DNA of 64,000 bases, taken from positions 1,678,001 through 1,742,000 of the forward strand of contig NC_051069.1 in the NCBI RefSeq assembly GCF_004664715.2, in the 5' to 3' direction. A program made the translations under genes and the position numbers. The notes beneath the pieces were generated by a model that was not told the origin of the DNA, ran no database searches, and saw nothing but the letters and a program-made list of their open reading frames with translations. This DNA is from Peromyscus leucopus. Its lineage: Eukaryota; Chordata; Mammalia; Rodentia; Cricetidae. Shown one piece after another: positions 45,124 through 56,000 of the stretch (position 1 is the first letter of the stretch; each line of letters opens with the position of its first letter).

Positions 45124-45164
45124 CACCTCAAAGTTGTGGACATAACCATATTTGAAATTTTTTA

Positions 45165-45316
45165 AGTATGTATGCTGGTATGGTATGCACATGAGTATAC
45201 CTGTTTGCGTGCATGTGTGTGCATTGTGCACATGAGTGCAAATACATGTAGAGGCTCAAGATTGGTATCAAATGTCTTCTAGATCATCCTCCACCTTACA
45301 TATTGAGGTAGGTCCT
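45165..45316 (-). mobile_element. RSINE1/B4A-type SINE, truncated
   Basis: AATACATGTAGAGGCTCAAG, ATTGGTATCAAATGTCTTCT and ATCATCCTCCACCTTACATA, cut where an LTR begins. Confidence 0.7.
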
Positions 45317-45680
45317 GTAGCTGGAAGTTTTCCTGTGTCCCACCTGGCCTTGAGGTCCCACAGCTGCATATAAAGTAATCACTCAGAGGCTTATATTAAT
45401 TACCAACTGTATGGCCTATGGCAGGCTTCTTGCTGGCTAGCACTTTCATCTTAAATTAATCCATTTCTTTTTTTAAAATATGAGTATTTATTTACTTTAC
45501 AAAGAAAACAGTATTAAATTGCCATAAACAACTCCATTTATATAACTGCACATTGCACCAGCAGCTTGCCCAAGACGCTCTTCCTGCTCCAGCTGAAATT
45601 AACCCATTTCTATTAATCTATGTTTTGCCACATGGCTGGGATGTTGTTCAAATCTTAGGTATCTCTCAAGTCACCTGGGC
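45317..45680 (+). mobile_element. Rodent ERV-type LTR, partial
   Basis: Starts TGTAGCTGGAAGTTTTCCTG, then GCATATAAAGTAATCACTCA, GAGGCTTATATTAATTACCA, ATGGCCTATGGCAGGCTTCT and TCTATGTTTTGCCACATGGC. I recall this LTR as common in muroid rodents but cannot name the family. The 3' part is missing. A 127-bp insertion interrupts it at 45469-45595. Confidence 0.65.
45469..45595 (-). pseudogene. Tiny retrocopy (3' end of an unidentified transcript)
   Basis: On the minus strand a 127-bp unique segment contains GTAAAGTAAATAAATACTC (an AATAAA poly(A) signal) and ends in about six A. It is flanked by a 16-bp duplication, AAATTAATCCATTTCT (45453-45468) and AAATTAACCCATTTCT (45596-45611), with one difference. 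This is the pattern of an L1-mobilised, 5'-truncated mRNA copy inserted in the LTR. The source gene is not recognised. Confidence 0.6.
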
Positions 45681-45984
45681 CTGTTTCTGAACCTTACACT
45701 TGAGCTAAGACCAGTGACTGAGAGGGAGGGATCTATCCAGGCCACAAGCCTCTGTAAACACACAAGGGGCATATGAGCAACTGCCTGTGTTCCTGCTGTA
45801 GATCTTACAGACGTGATTCTGAGTCCCTTGGGTTTCTATGGAGCCAGGAAAACCACTTCCGGATGAACAAGAGCTGGAAGAAGGATGCTCTCCCAGTGTA
45901 TGTTGTTTGTCGCTCATTACCACACCGTTCGCTACCTTTATGGGAGCTTGAAGCTTCCCCCAGCTTCAGATGTTGCTCTCAAGG
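45681..45984. other. Unique sequence, no gene recognised
   Basis: Nothing assigned. Confidence 0.4.
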
Positions 45985-46150
45985 CAGTACTTCTCAAACT
46001 TCACCATGCGTATGAATCACCTAGGGAGCTTGATGTAGCCAGGGAGCTTTCCCATCAGATCTGAGATGGACTCCAAGAGCCTGCACATCTGTCAAGTGTC
46101 TGAGCGAAGCTAATGTTGTGAGTCCCCAAAAGACACTTTGAAAAACAACA
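45985..46150 (+). mobile_element. MER5A-type hAT transposon (mammal-wide)
   Basis: CAGTACTTCTCAAACTTCAC, GCGTATGAATCACCTAGGGA, GAGCCTGCACATCTG and GACACTTTGAAAAACAACA: the nonautonomous MER5A layout, ends decayed. Confidence 0.8.
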
Positions 46151-46877
46151 TTCCAAGGTGTAATTAGCCTGGCAGAAATGAAGATGTTCCAAAGAGGCAT
46201 TTGTGTCTCTGCATCCATTTCATGATTGAAGCAATGGACCCCAAGAAATAGGAATGCCATCCCCACCCCCTAGAATTCTCATGTTGGGAGAAGGGAGAGG
46301 CACCAACCAGAAGGACGAACTTGCTCCAAGACAGAGATTTACAACGTGTCAGATCACCTTATAGAATGAGACTGAATCCCAGACAGTGATGGGTCAAGGG
46401 TGGTGGGCCACACCTTTATCAAGACCACTAAATGTGTATATCCTTGGCTGGGTCTGCAGCTATAATCTCACTTTAAGACCCCAACTATAGACTTGGAGTG
46501 GGATCACTGGGTCTCTTTGTCCCTCTTCCCAATGTGTCCACGTTGAACAAAGCTCCTTTTTCTGTTTTCCACTATGATTTTGTCTATTTAATTGACTTCT
46601 CGGAGATGGGTGACTGCATTTGACTTGTTAGGGTGCAGAGTTTGAACTCACGTTCAGTAACAAAGGGACGGTAACTGGCTCCCATGGTGACCTAGAAATC
46701 AGACCCACCAGTAGACACCAGGAAGCATGTGAGCTTGGGAAGAGCCAAGGGAAGGGAAGAATCACAAAGAAATATGAAACTCAGTCCCCTGACTCAAAGC
46801 CAGCTGCAAAGGCTTTAGTATGGCCATGACTTAGCCTAAATCAGCTTACTCTTCCAACAACCTAGAATCCACAAAGG

Positions 46878-46879
<2 letters not shown>
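46151..46879. other. Unique or unassigned repeat, no gene
   Basis: About 46430-46640 (GTCTGCAGCTATAATCTC, GAACAAAGCTCCTTTTTCTG) might be an old LTR, but no family is assigned. Confidence 0.4.
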
Positions 46880-46930
<51 letters not shown>

Positions 46931-47092
46931 CTGTATATCCATGTAGGTGCTCAGGTATGTGTGCCCGAGCATGTTTGGAGTCCAGAGGATGTCCGGTGCC
47001 CTGTTCTGTAACTCTCTGACTCACTCTCTGGAGACATGATGTCTCACTGAACCGGGAGCCAGGCTGGCCACCTGGCACCAAAACCCAGCAAT
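46880..47092 (-). mobile_element. RSINE1/B4A-type fragment with (TG)n at its 3' end
   Basis: A TG run (46880-46927) abuts GTAGGTGCTCAGGTATGTGT, GGAGTCCAGAGGATGTCCGG and CTCACTGAACCGGGAGCCAG. The SINE head is missing. Confidence 0.7.
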
Positions 47093-47625
47093 GACAAAGG
47101 ATAGTTTAAAATACCTTCTGTTTATTCTTTATTCCAAGGAGTACAGAGTACTGCTCATAACACTTCATAAGCTTCTACCAAGTCCTCCAGGGCACTGAGA
47201 AAGACCAGGAGAGAATGGGCCAGCCTTGGAAACCTATCCAGCAGGGGCTGGGGGTAAGGGTATCCTGCAAGCAAGCAGGAGGCTCTGAAACCCACCAGAG
47301 GGGAACTAGGGCCTAGACACTTGCTTGGGGCTGCCTTCCCTGGGGACTGTTTCCTGTTCCCAGTGATTACTTTTACCTCATCGGGTCCAAGCCCTTTGTA
47401 ACAAGTTCCTAATGCACTGTAAGATGCTAGCACTGCCCATGCTAGCCAGCGTCAGCCAGGAGCTACGGCTCAAAGCTTGTCACCAGAAGGCAGTAAAACC
47501 CTGGGTGACTCACCGTCCTTGCTGGATTTAGGGAGCCAGGGGCTCTGCACAGCTGACACAAAATCCCCTGTGACTTAAAATCCCCAAAACCCTCTTCCAG
47601 CTTCCACTAAGCCAGGGGAAAGCAT
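47093..47625. other. Unique sequence, no gene recognised
   Basis: Nothing assigned. Confidence 0.45.
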
Positions 47626-47627
47626 TC

Positions 47628-47711
<84 letters not shown>

Positions 47712-47847
47712 TATATATACAGTACACATATTCATATACATGCACACTATTATACATACACAATACACACACACATACACACACACACATATATATACAG
47801 TACACATATTCATATACATACACACTATTATACATACACAATACACA

Positions 47848-47893
<46 letters not shown>
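47626..47893. repeat. Compound microsatellite with 78-bp duplication
   Basis: (TC)n (47632-47681), (AC)n, then a block starting CATATATATACAGTACACAT at 47710 that recurs at 47788 (period 78), then (CA)n to 47892. Confidence 0.95.
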
Positions 47894-47896
<3 letters not shown>

Positions 47897-48154
47897 CATA
47901 GACAGTCTCAGGACTTCTGCCCCATTTTCTTAGTCCAGACCAGGTATCTGGGCTCACTCTCTGACTTCTCGATTTCCTTCCTAACTTCCTACACATTGAT
48001 TGAGTGCAGACTCTGAACCAGAACTTACGCTCAGTACTGGGAGGTTGACAAATAAAATCCACCTCCGCCTGGGCCACAGGCACTCAGGCTCCAGAAGGCA
48101 GAGAGGAGAGAGTCAGGCTGAAGGAGGACAAGCACCGGTCCAAAGTCACCCAGT
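47894..48154. other. Unique sequence
   Basis: Nothing assigned. Confidence 0.4.
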
Positions 48155-48222
48155 AAATTAGAGTTAATGAGATGATCTATGTAAAGGCACTCTGCAGAGT
48201 GTCTGGCGCCAGTAAATAAGTA
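48155..48222 (+). mobile_element. MIR 3' fragment
   Basis: GTTAATGAGATGATCTATGT, AAAGGCACTCTGCAGAGTGT and CTGGCGCCAGTAAATA. Confidence 0.75.
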
Positions 48223-49054
48223 GAAACCAAATGTCTATTTCCAGCGGCGGACCGGGGAATGGGAGTCAGTTATCTGCAGTGCGATATAAACTATTAAGTG
48301 AAGAGGGAGGCCTCTTGTCCGCCGGGGAGGACTGCAGAGGGAGAAGCAGAGATCTCCCTAGAGAGCAAGGTTGTTTGAAAGCACTCAGTGAGCACACTCA
48401 AGGGCAGTGGGCGTGCTAGCAAGGGCGGGGGCCTGGGCAGGAGGGACTGTTAGCCATGCTGGGGAGGCTCCCCAGGGCCCTTAGTCTGTCCTAGATGGCT
48501 GCTGGAAGCCCGTCTTTGAGCGTCCCAGGCTCAGCTGTCATGCTGCTCATCTGGATAATGGGGTGTTATGAAGCATGTTGGAGGCCATCAATTAGTGTTT
48601 ACTCCACGCTCCTTGGGCTGTATTTCTAAGCTTGCTCCGCTAAGACCCACAGCAGAGGTAAATCTCTCTCCTTCCTCATTCCATAGCTTGGAATTAAAAT
48701 GCCGCCCAACATTCTCTCCTGGAGAAATTGAGATTTATGGGCCACTGTCAATATCAACACATGCTAGCCATTATTTGAAAGTCCCCTGTTCCTTGGGACT
48801 GATCGCTATTTACTTTGAAAGATAAATGTGGCTTTCTGGCGGGGAGGGGCCTGAGTGCTCCTTTCCCGGGGATGTTTTTATTCTTCCAATCTGCTTTGGC
48901 TGTGGATATGAGTGCCAGCCTGCCCTCCTTCTCACTCAGACGTTCCGATGTTCTCTGAGGCTCGGGAACAGTGCAAGAGAGGCCAGTGCCTCCTTAGTGA
49001 CCAGTGTGACAATGTGTAGAGACCCTCCCACACGGCCTGACTTTTCTCCGGTTT
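48223..49054. other. Unique block, possible conserved noncoding DNA
   Basis: No transposon recognised. 48540-48830 holds ATCAATTAG and several AT-rich motifs, in the style of developmental enhancers. No exon seen. Confidence 0.4.
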
Positions 49055-49363
49055 ACCAACATCTTGCAAGAAGCACCTTGAAGGAGGGTTTGTTTGGGCT
49101 TGCAGTTTAAGAAGGGACACCCTCCATCACGATGGGGAATGCATGGTGACGGGGCCCGAGACAGCTGCTCGCACTGTATCCACTGCCAGGAAACAGGAAG
49201 TGGGGCTGGGCTATAGAAAGCCTTCAAGGCTACCCTAGTGACCCATTTTCTCCAGGAAGGCCCTACTTCCTAAAGGATCCACAACCTTCCAAACAGCATC
49301 ACCAGCTGGGAATCAAGCTTTCAGATACTTAAGCCTCTGGGGCATTTCACACTCAAACCACAA
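49055..49363 (-). mobile_element. MT-type MaLR LTR, partial
   Basis: GGGTTTGTTTGGGCTTGCAG, GGCCCTACTTCCTAAAGGAT, CCACAACCTTCCAAACAGCA, TCACCAGCTGGGAATCAAGC and CACTCAAACCACAA: a reversed MT-like LTR. Confidence 0.72.
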
Positions 49364-49822
49364 TACACACCTTAGCAAGCCACATGGTCCCTGGCTCCCG
49401 GACCTAAGTCACACATCACACGTCTATGGTCTTGGCTCGGGCTGAGACTCCCAAGGAGCTTCCTGAAGGATCAATGGGTGGCTCTCACCCATAAATGCTT
49501 CTCACCCTTCATGCTGTACAGGGTGTGGAAACTGAGGCAGGCACTGAATTACTTTGGCCACTGGGTCCCAAACAAGCATGTGTCTGAACCCCTGAAACAC
49601 ATGTGTATAGTCTGGGTTGCTGTGCCCTGTACAGAACTACTGAGTCAGTGGGCCCTGGGGAGAGCCCAGAAATGTCATGTCTCCAGCAAAGTCCTATGCT
49701 ATTGTTAAACATTATAATGTTACCGATGCTGATCCTGGATCCTACGTGACCATCTTAGAACTAGAGTGGGAGAGATGAGGCTGCCAGCGATCTGGCACCC
49801 AAGGAAAAGACTATCAACCCCT
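49364..49822. other. Unique sequence, no gene recognised
   Basis: Nothing assigned. Confidence 0.45.
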
Positions 49823-49960
49823 AAGGGCTGGGGGTGTCATTCAGACTGTAGAATACCCCTGGGTTTGATCCCCAGCACCATATTAACCAGACATGGTGCT
49901 ATGCCTGTGGCCCGCACTTGAGAGGCAGAACAAAGCAGAGAATCTCGGTGTCCTAAAAAC
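49823..49960 (+). mobile_element. B4 SINE
   Basis: AAGGGCTGGGGGTGTCATTC, CCTGGGTTTGATCCCCAGCA, CAGACATGGTGCTATGCCTG and CACTTGAGAGGCAGA: an ID head joined to a decayed B1. Confidence 0.78.
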
Positions 49961-50423
49961 TTCCCCTCATGTCTGGTGAAACTTCCCCGGCCCTCCTTCA
50001 TAACATGAGCGGGATCTGAAGAGGGAAGAGCACTGCATGTCCACTCTTAGTCACACTGGAGCACTGTGCAGTGAGCAGCGAGAGCCGGGGTCTCTGGCTC
50101 CGGCACTCCCACCCTCCCTCGCCCGTGCCTAACCCATCAGAGAAGTGTAGACGCAGACAAGATGCTGGCATCCTCGTTCTGTGGCTGTGGACCTCACTCC
50201 AGTTCATTCTGGTCCCGTCTGCTGCAGGTGGCCTTAGGTCACACGACAGTGCTGTGACCATGGTGTATGTGGTTTCCTGAAGTCTCGTCTGGCACCAAGA
50301 AGGATGCCCCCTTGTCCTCTCCTATGGGCCACACTGTTCCCATTTACAAAGTCTCCGAGACTACCTGGACTGTGTCCTCTTCCCGGTCCTCTTAGAGTCA
50401 AAGGGAGCTGCAGCTGGAGAACC
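49961..50423. other. Unique sequence, no gene recognised
   Basis: Nothing assigned. Confidence 0.45.
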
Positions 50424-50690
50424 TGCTATGGTTTGAATTATTGATTATATTTCAGCACTCGCAGTGAAATATAATCACTATAGAGACAGCAGGAAGGTGG
50501 GACCTTGAGGAGGTCGTGAGGGCTTCCTCATGATGAATAGGTTGTGATACTACATTATCTGTGAACTAAAACTTATAGATGTAGACTAGGGCTGGACTTC
50601 CCTGACTCCAGAGCTCTGAGCTGAATAAACTTCTGTTGGTTATAATTTTCTCATTCTCTGGCTTTTGTTATAGCTGCAGGACAGTGGAAT
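50424..50690 (+). mobile_element. Old MaLR (MLT1/MST-like) LTR
   Basis: TGCTATGGTTTGAATTATTG start, GTGGGACCTTGAGGAGGTCG, CTCATGATGAATAGG, CCAGAGCTCTGAGCTGAATA, AACTTCTGTTGGTTATAATT and GTTATAGCTGCAGGACA end. The AATAAA is near the expected place. Confidence 0.78.
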
Positions 50691-50691
50691 G

Positions 50692-51377
50692 AAATACACA
50701 CACACACACACACACACACAGCACACACACACACACCATACCACATACACACAACACACAGACACACACTCACACATACACACAGCACACACATACACCA
50801 CACACTCTCACACACACACACTACACACTCACACACATGCCATACCGCACAACACACAGACACACACACAGACACACACTCACACAGAGCACACACACAT
50901 ACACACACACACACACACAGCACACACACACACACCATACCACATACACACAACACACACAGACACACACTCACACATACACACAGCACACACATATACC
51001 ACACACTCTCACACACACACACACACTACACACTCACACACATGCCATACTGCACAACACACAGACACACACTCACACAGAGCACACACACATACACACA
51101 CACACACACAGCACACACACACACACCATACCACATACACACAACACACACAGACACACACTCACACATACACACAGCACACACATACACCACACACTCT
51201 CACACACACACACACACTACACACTCACACACATGCCATACCGCACAACACACAGACACACACACAGACACACACTCACACAGAGCACACACACATACAC
51301 ACACACACACACACACAGACACACACACCACACACGCACGCGCGCGCGGCACCACTTACAACACACACACACACACC
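50692..51377. repeat. CA-rich higher-order tandem array, about 195-bp period
   Basis: Landmarks recur: CACACCATACCACATACACA at about 50734, 50931 and 51123, and CACACATGCCATAC at about 50832, 51037 and 51229. This gives about 3.3 long units with variable CA runs, ending in GCACGCGCGCGCGGCACC. The 255-, 189- and 153-codon frames over it are artefacts. Confidence 0.95.
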
Positions 51378-51474
51378 ACAGTCCTCTTCTTCCTTGGTAT
51401 CTGTGAAGTATCACACTCTAACACCACTGGAGCATGCTCACACTTGGTATCTGTAACATGCTTCATGGTCATCA

Positions 51475-51632
51475 ATTCCATGACCCTCATAAAGATCCTA
51501 TGAGACACTTAACCATGAGGAGACAGATTTAGGGAGGTGAAGGACAAGGCCAAAGTCACACAGACCAGAAGTGACATCAGGATGGGACCCCAGCCTCGTG
51601 GGCCTGAGCACCTGTCCTCCATGCTGCCTCAG
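51475..51632 (-). mobile_element. MIR SINE
   Basis: CCTCATAAAGATCCTATGAG, GGAGACAGATTTAGGGAGGT, GCCAAAGTCACACAGACC and GTCCTCCATGCTGCCTC: reversed MIR. Confidence 0.8.
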
Positions 51633-52509
51633 TCACACTTGTCTCCCAGCTGGGCATGAGCCTGGAGCCACCAGCCACAGAATGCCTGCTCCAAGCCCAC
51701 TGAGCAGCTAGACGGGGGTGGAGCTCAGGGATGTGATGCCCTTAGTGCCACCTGGCTCAAGTCGGTCATCTTCATAGACACCACATGGACCCTGACCACT
51801 GTCTTCCCCAGTCAAGGAACCCTAGATGGCTTCAACTGGCCAGGCCCATCCTGGGGAGGGGCAGAGTGGGGCTGTACATTGGCACTTCTAGAGCAGAAAG
51901 CCTGGCTTTCTGGGTGAACAGCTGGCAGGCCAGACTTGGTATTCTCATTCTGTGGTGTACCCCGCCCAGGTCAGCTAAGGTCAGGGCTCCATCTGTGCCT
52001 CTGGCAGTTCCTCAAGAATGACTCAGTTCCATGTGTGGTGGATGGAGTTATCTTTCTCTGCGATGTAGGGCTCTCCAGCGCCTTCCTGGGGAACAGGGCC
52101 CCTCCCTGCTACCCAGGGCCTTCCTTCTTCCAGTTTGGCACTAAAGCGGAGCCCAAGGGCTCCTGTCCTCTTTCTGAGAAGTTCCCCAGGCTGCATGCAC
52201 TGGCCCACCACCTAGGGCTAGGACTGTTATCTTCCTTTCTCCATCCAGCTGGAAGCCCACTTCCTCCACACAGCCAGGGGCTAAAATGACAAGAACTTCA
52301 CCGGCTGGTTTAAACTCAGCAAGTTGTAAAGCGTAAATGAACTAAGCTTCGTTAAAAAGAAGCTGCAATAAATACTCCAAATTCTTGTTTATTATTACTA
52401 TTATTATTATTACTGCATTTTGCTATTATCTTGGTCTTTTAAGTCTTCATTTATTATAGTGTATAGAAGAAACATTCTGTCATGGTGTGCTGAAACCCGT
52501 CTCGTCTCA
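51633..52509. other. Unique sequence with (ATT)n run
   Basis: No gene recognised. A TATTATTACTATTATTATTA run lies at about 52387-52420. Confidence 0.5.
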
Positions 52510-52612
52510 AGTCAGGTGAGGTGGGCACACACTTGGGGAAGCTGAGGATAGAAGAACTGAAAGCTCACACACAGCCAGTCTGGGTTACATAGTAAGACCC
52601 TGTCCCCTCAAA
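52510..52612 (+). mobile_element. Old B1/PB1-type SINE
   Basis: GCACACACTTGGGGAAGCTG, AGCCAGTCTGGGTTACATAG and TAAGACCCTGTCCCCTCAAA. Confidence 0.75.
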
Positions 52613-52679
52613 TGAAAAGTATTATGCCCAGTAATGTCACACTGTTGATTCAGTAGCAATGACGGTGGGATTTTGGTTG

Positions 52680-52797
52680 CTGTCGTTTATTTTTTGAGAG
52701 ATCTCACTGTTTCCCAGACTGGCTGTGAATTTAAAGTCCTCCCTTAGCATTTCCAAGCACTGAGATTATGTGCATGTACCACTGCGCCCAAGACCAC
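52680..52797 (-). mobile_element. Old B1/PB1-type SINE
   Basis: TTTTGAGAGATCTCACTGTT, CCCAGACTGGCTGTGAATTT, TTCCAAGCACTGAGATTATG and CATGTACCACTGCGCCCAAG. Confidence 0.8.
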
Positions 52798-52874
52798 AGT
52801 GGTATCTATTACATGGAAATTAAAACACCACAACTCTATGTTTCGTTCCTTATTGGTTGACTATTAGAAGAAGG

Positions 52875-53095
52875 GTCATCAAAGAGCCAGAGAGTAAACA
52901 CTTTTCCTTTTGTAGGACCTGAGGTCTGTCTTAATAGTCCTCTCAACCATTGTAGCACACAGCCAGCTCTAGACAACAGGTATACAAACAAGTATGGGCA
53001 TGGCTATGTTCTAATAAAACTTTGTTCACAAAGACAAAGGGAAGGCCAGATGCACTTTAGGCAAGGGAGTACAGGTTGAAATTCACAGACGCGGT
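52875..53095 (+). mobile_element. Ancient hAT-type transposon fragment
   Basis: AAAGAGCCAGAGAGTAAACA, CAACCATTGTAGCACACAGC, ATGGGCATGGCTATGTTCTA and ATAAAACTTTGTTCACAAAG match the mammal-wide GGTTGGCAAACT-type element as I remember it. Ends are not visible. Confidence 0.6.
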
Positions 53096-56000
53096 CAGAG
53101 ATGCCAAGAGAAGGCTAGCCCAGGGAAGAAGGCTAGCCCAGGGAGGCGGGAGGAAGAAAGTGAGACTGGGTGTGACAAGTGATGTGGAAGCATGCTGTGA
53201 TGTTGATCCAAGAGAAAATGAGTTACAAAATGCACTTTCACATTAACAGGAAAAAATGTAAATATTCTAGAAGAAAACGTGCTTGGATGCCAATTGCTCT
53301 GGGTATTTAGGATTATAGCTGAGGTTGTCTTCATGCTTCTTGATGCTTTTCTATACGTCCCTAATGTTCTGAAGTGGTGTGCATTAATTTGATAATCATA
53401 AAAAACGTCTTTCTAATATGGAGGTCACTGAGCACTGAGCCAAACCTGAATGAAGCCAAAGCTAAGGGCAGTCACAACTGGCCAGATGCAGCCCAGAGGC
53501 CCCTGGAGGGAGGTCCCGGGGATGGGTTAAGAGATGACAGGGGATGCCACCCCCTCCTGGAAGGACTACAGGGGCAGAGGAGTGGCACTACCCAGAACTC
53601 TCTCCTCCACTGATACAGTTTGTAACCATCTCCTTGCACATTTCACAGAGGCAGCGTGAGTAGGAAAAGCTGTGTCTTACGGCTTCGCACCGCTGTTTTA
53701 CCAACTGGAGAAGCATAGTGTGTGATTGATCGGTTCATTTGTTAGATATTTTTGGTCTGGTGCCACGCACTCTGCATAGAACTGGAACATGACACATGTA
53801 ATCATGTGGCAATGGATCTGCCCAATGTCTTACCCAAGTCACTGACTTGACAGGTAAGAAAATGGAAACAAAGGACATCAAGAGGCAGGCCTAAGGATTC
53901 GGAGTTGGGTAAAAACTCATCCCCAACAGAGAAGACACCCTGACCTGGGCCCTTCTTTTCTCAGCATTCAGATAGTGTACTAGGCTGCGCAGAAACACAG
54001 TTGATTCTATTTCTTCCTCAAATCCATCTCCGGAAAGCACCAACACCTCCAAGGCACCCAGACTGCAATATGTCCAGTACTGTCTCCAGGGTGGGACTTC
54101 CTTTTCTCTGTGCCCACACCTAAAATACCTCCATGTGTAAGATCTTCTGGACTACTTCCTAACTATTGGTGGGTGAAGGTCTTCAAAGGCTGTCTTCTCC
54201 ACAAGAAGAACCTTTGCAGACTTAGAACATGTCACTCAACACCAGACATCTTCACTGCCCTAGCTTCTCTTCCCCCAAAGCAGCCAGCTGATCCCATCTA
54301 GTAAGCAAAGGGTCAGAAGCAGGGTCTTCGTCACGTCCTCCACAGACACTTGAGTAAGCTGTATGGAGGGTGAGATGTCGCATCTCACACGGAAGCCTTA
54401 TGATTCACACCATGGCTTTTCTTGTGTCCTGGGCCCAGGACAGCACATGCCACCAATGCTAGCTCTTCTAGCATTTTCTATTCCTCCCTTTGTGCAAAGG
54501 CCATATTGCCAGTCTTAAATTATACTCTCCTGGAGTATCAAGGATAGACTGGCTTATGCTTTCTCTGATCAGGGACACAGGAAGCAAGAGATTTAAGAAA
54601 TACATTTTCATGAGCTGAATAACAACAAAAAAAATTAGATGGCAGCAGTCTTTACTGTCCCCAGTAACTGGAGAGCTTTACAAACACAATAAATGAGCTC
54701 TTGTTTTTGCTGTTTGTTTTTTAACTCCTACAGATCCAGGGAATTTATTTTAGAAAAATCATGCCCATATATTCTGAGTTGTGCCTCTTGGAGGAGGAAT
54801 AAACATTTAAGCGTGGTCATCGGAAAGTGCTCACTAAATGTTCGCACACCGACCTTTCAAGTTGGGGAACAGACTGAGCAAGGTCAGCGTGGGCCACAGT
54901 TAGAGCACCAGCTGCGCCTCCCCAGCAGGCCCCCACCTCCACAAAGGACGAGCCAGGCAGATTTTCATCTGTGTGCATCTGCGGTGCCACGATCCATAGC
55001 AGAGCGGTACGCCTTCATCCCTGGCTCTTCCCCACAAGTCAAAACATCCAGGGCGACACTATCTGAAGGATGTCTCCCAGGTGGCTTCCTGCCTCCAAAC
55101 CCTTCCCCCCCTGACCCATCTTTAGGCCAACTTTCTACCAGGGTTGAGGAATAGCCTACGGCCCGTTCCTGGTGAGAAAAGCTTAAAGCCTGAGTCCTTC
55201 TTCCTTCCCAGCAACTCAGCCCTTGCCCGAGGGTTACACCCTCAGGGCCGCCTGCCCCGTCCCTGCAGCACTGCCGTCCCAGCTCCTTACTCTAACCATT
55301 CGCCTTTCCTAGAGGGCAGTAAGGGGCTCAGTTTGTATATGCATGTGCGCATACATGAATACACGTGCGTGTGTCCTCAAAAAGACTGTGGGGACACTGC
55401 TCATCGGGGTAGGAGTGACACTTACCCATGACCTTGTATTTTAGTCTTTGCTAATTTACAATCTTTGTCTCACCTTCGGAAAAATGGCTTCATTCACCCC
55501 CCCACCCCCCAACCCCGGCACTCCACCCCTCCATTTGAGGGTCCCTTTTAGTGAGTTAACCACAACTGCATAAATCAAATTAGAAGCTAAAAATACATCA
55601 AAAGCCCAGGCTTGCTCCAGGTTTCAGGAAACCGGCAGTTTCTGGAGGAAGTTCCTCCCACTCCTCGACCAGATCAAGTAAACAAGAGAGCCCACCAGAA
55701 AACAGGTGTTTCATGGCTTTGTGTTTTGTTTGTTACATCCATGGATTTCTTTTTTTGCAAGTATGAAAAAGCAATGAAGCCTTCCTCAAATTGGCACCTC
55801 CTCACTTAAAACCTGAACTCCCTGTGCTGTGTTCTAGTTGCTTCCACAGCTGAGGCAGGAAGGAATCCCAGCCTTCCCCAAGGATGTGGGGACTGGAATA
55901 GATTCAAGCTCCTTTGTCCTGTGAGGTGGTTGGAGTCACTCGATGCTAAACAAGTCAGTCCCCTATAAGCAGGTGGCCACCTCTTGGCAAAGAGCACCGG

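Noticed and set aside
46430..46640. Possible old LTR
   Set aside because: Only loose resemblance. Termini and family features could not be found.
50692..51377. CRISPR-like regular repeat
   Set aside because: A eukaryotic CA array without unique spacers of constant length.
50689..51503. 255-, 189- and 153-codon open frames
   Set aside because: They are translations of the CA array (HTHTHT), open in several frames because the repeat lacks stops.
54371..54387. Short hairpin TGAGATG-TCG-CATCTCA
   Set aside because: 7-bp arms are expected by chance in 64 kb.
54693..55154. 153-codon plus-strand frame
   Set aside because: Weak start context, no recognisable family, no flanking splice evidence.
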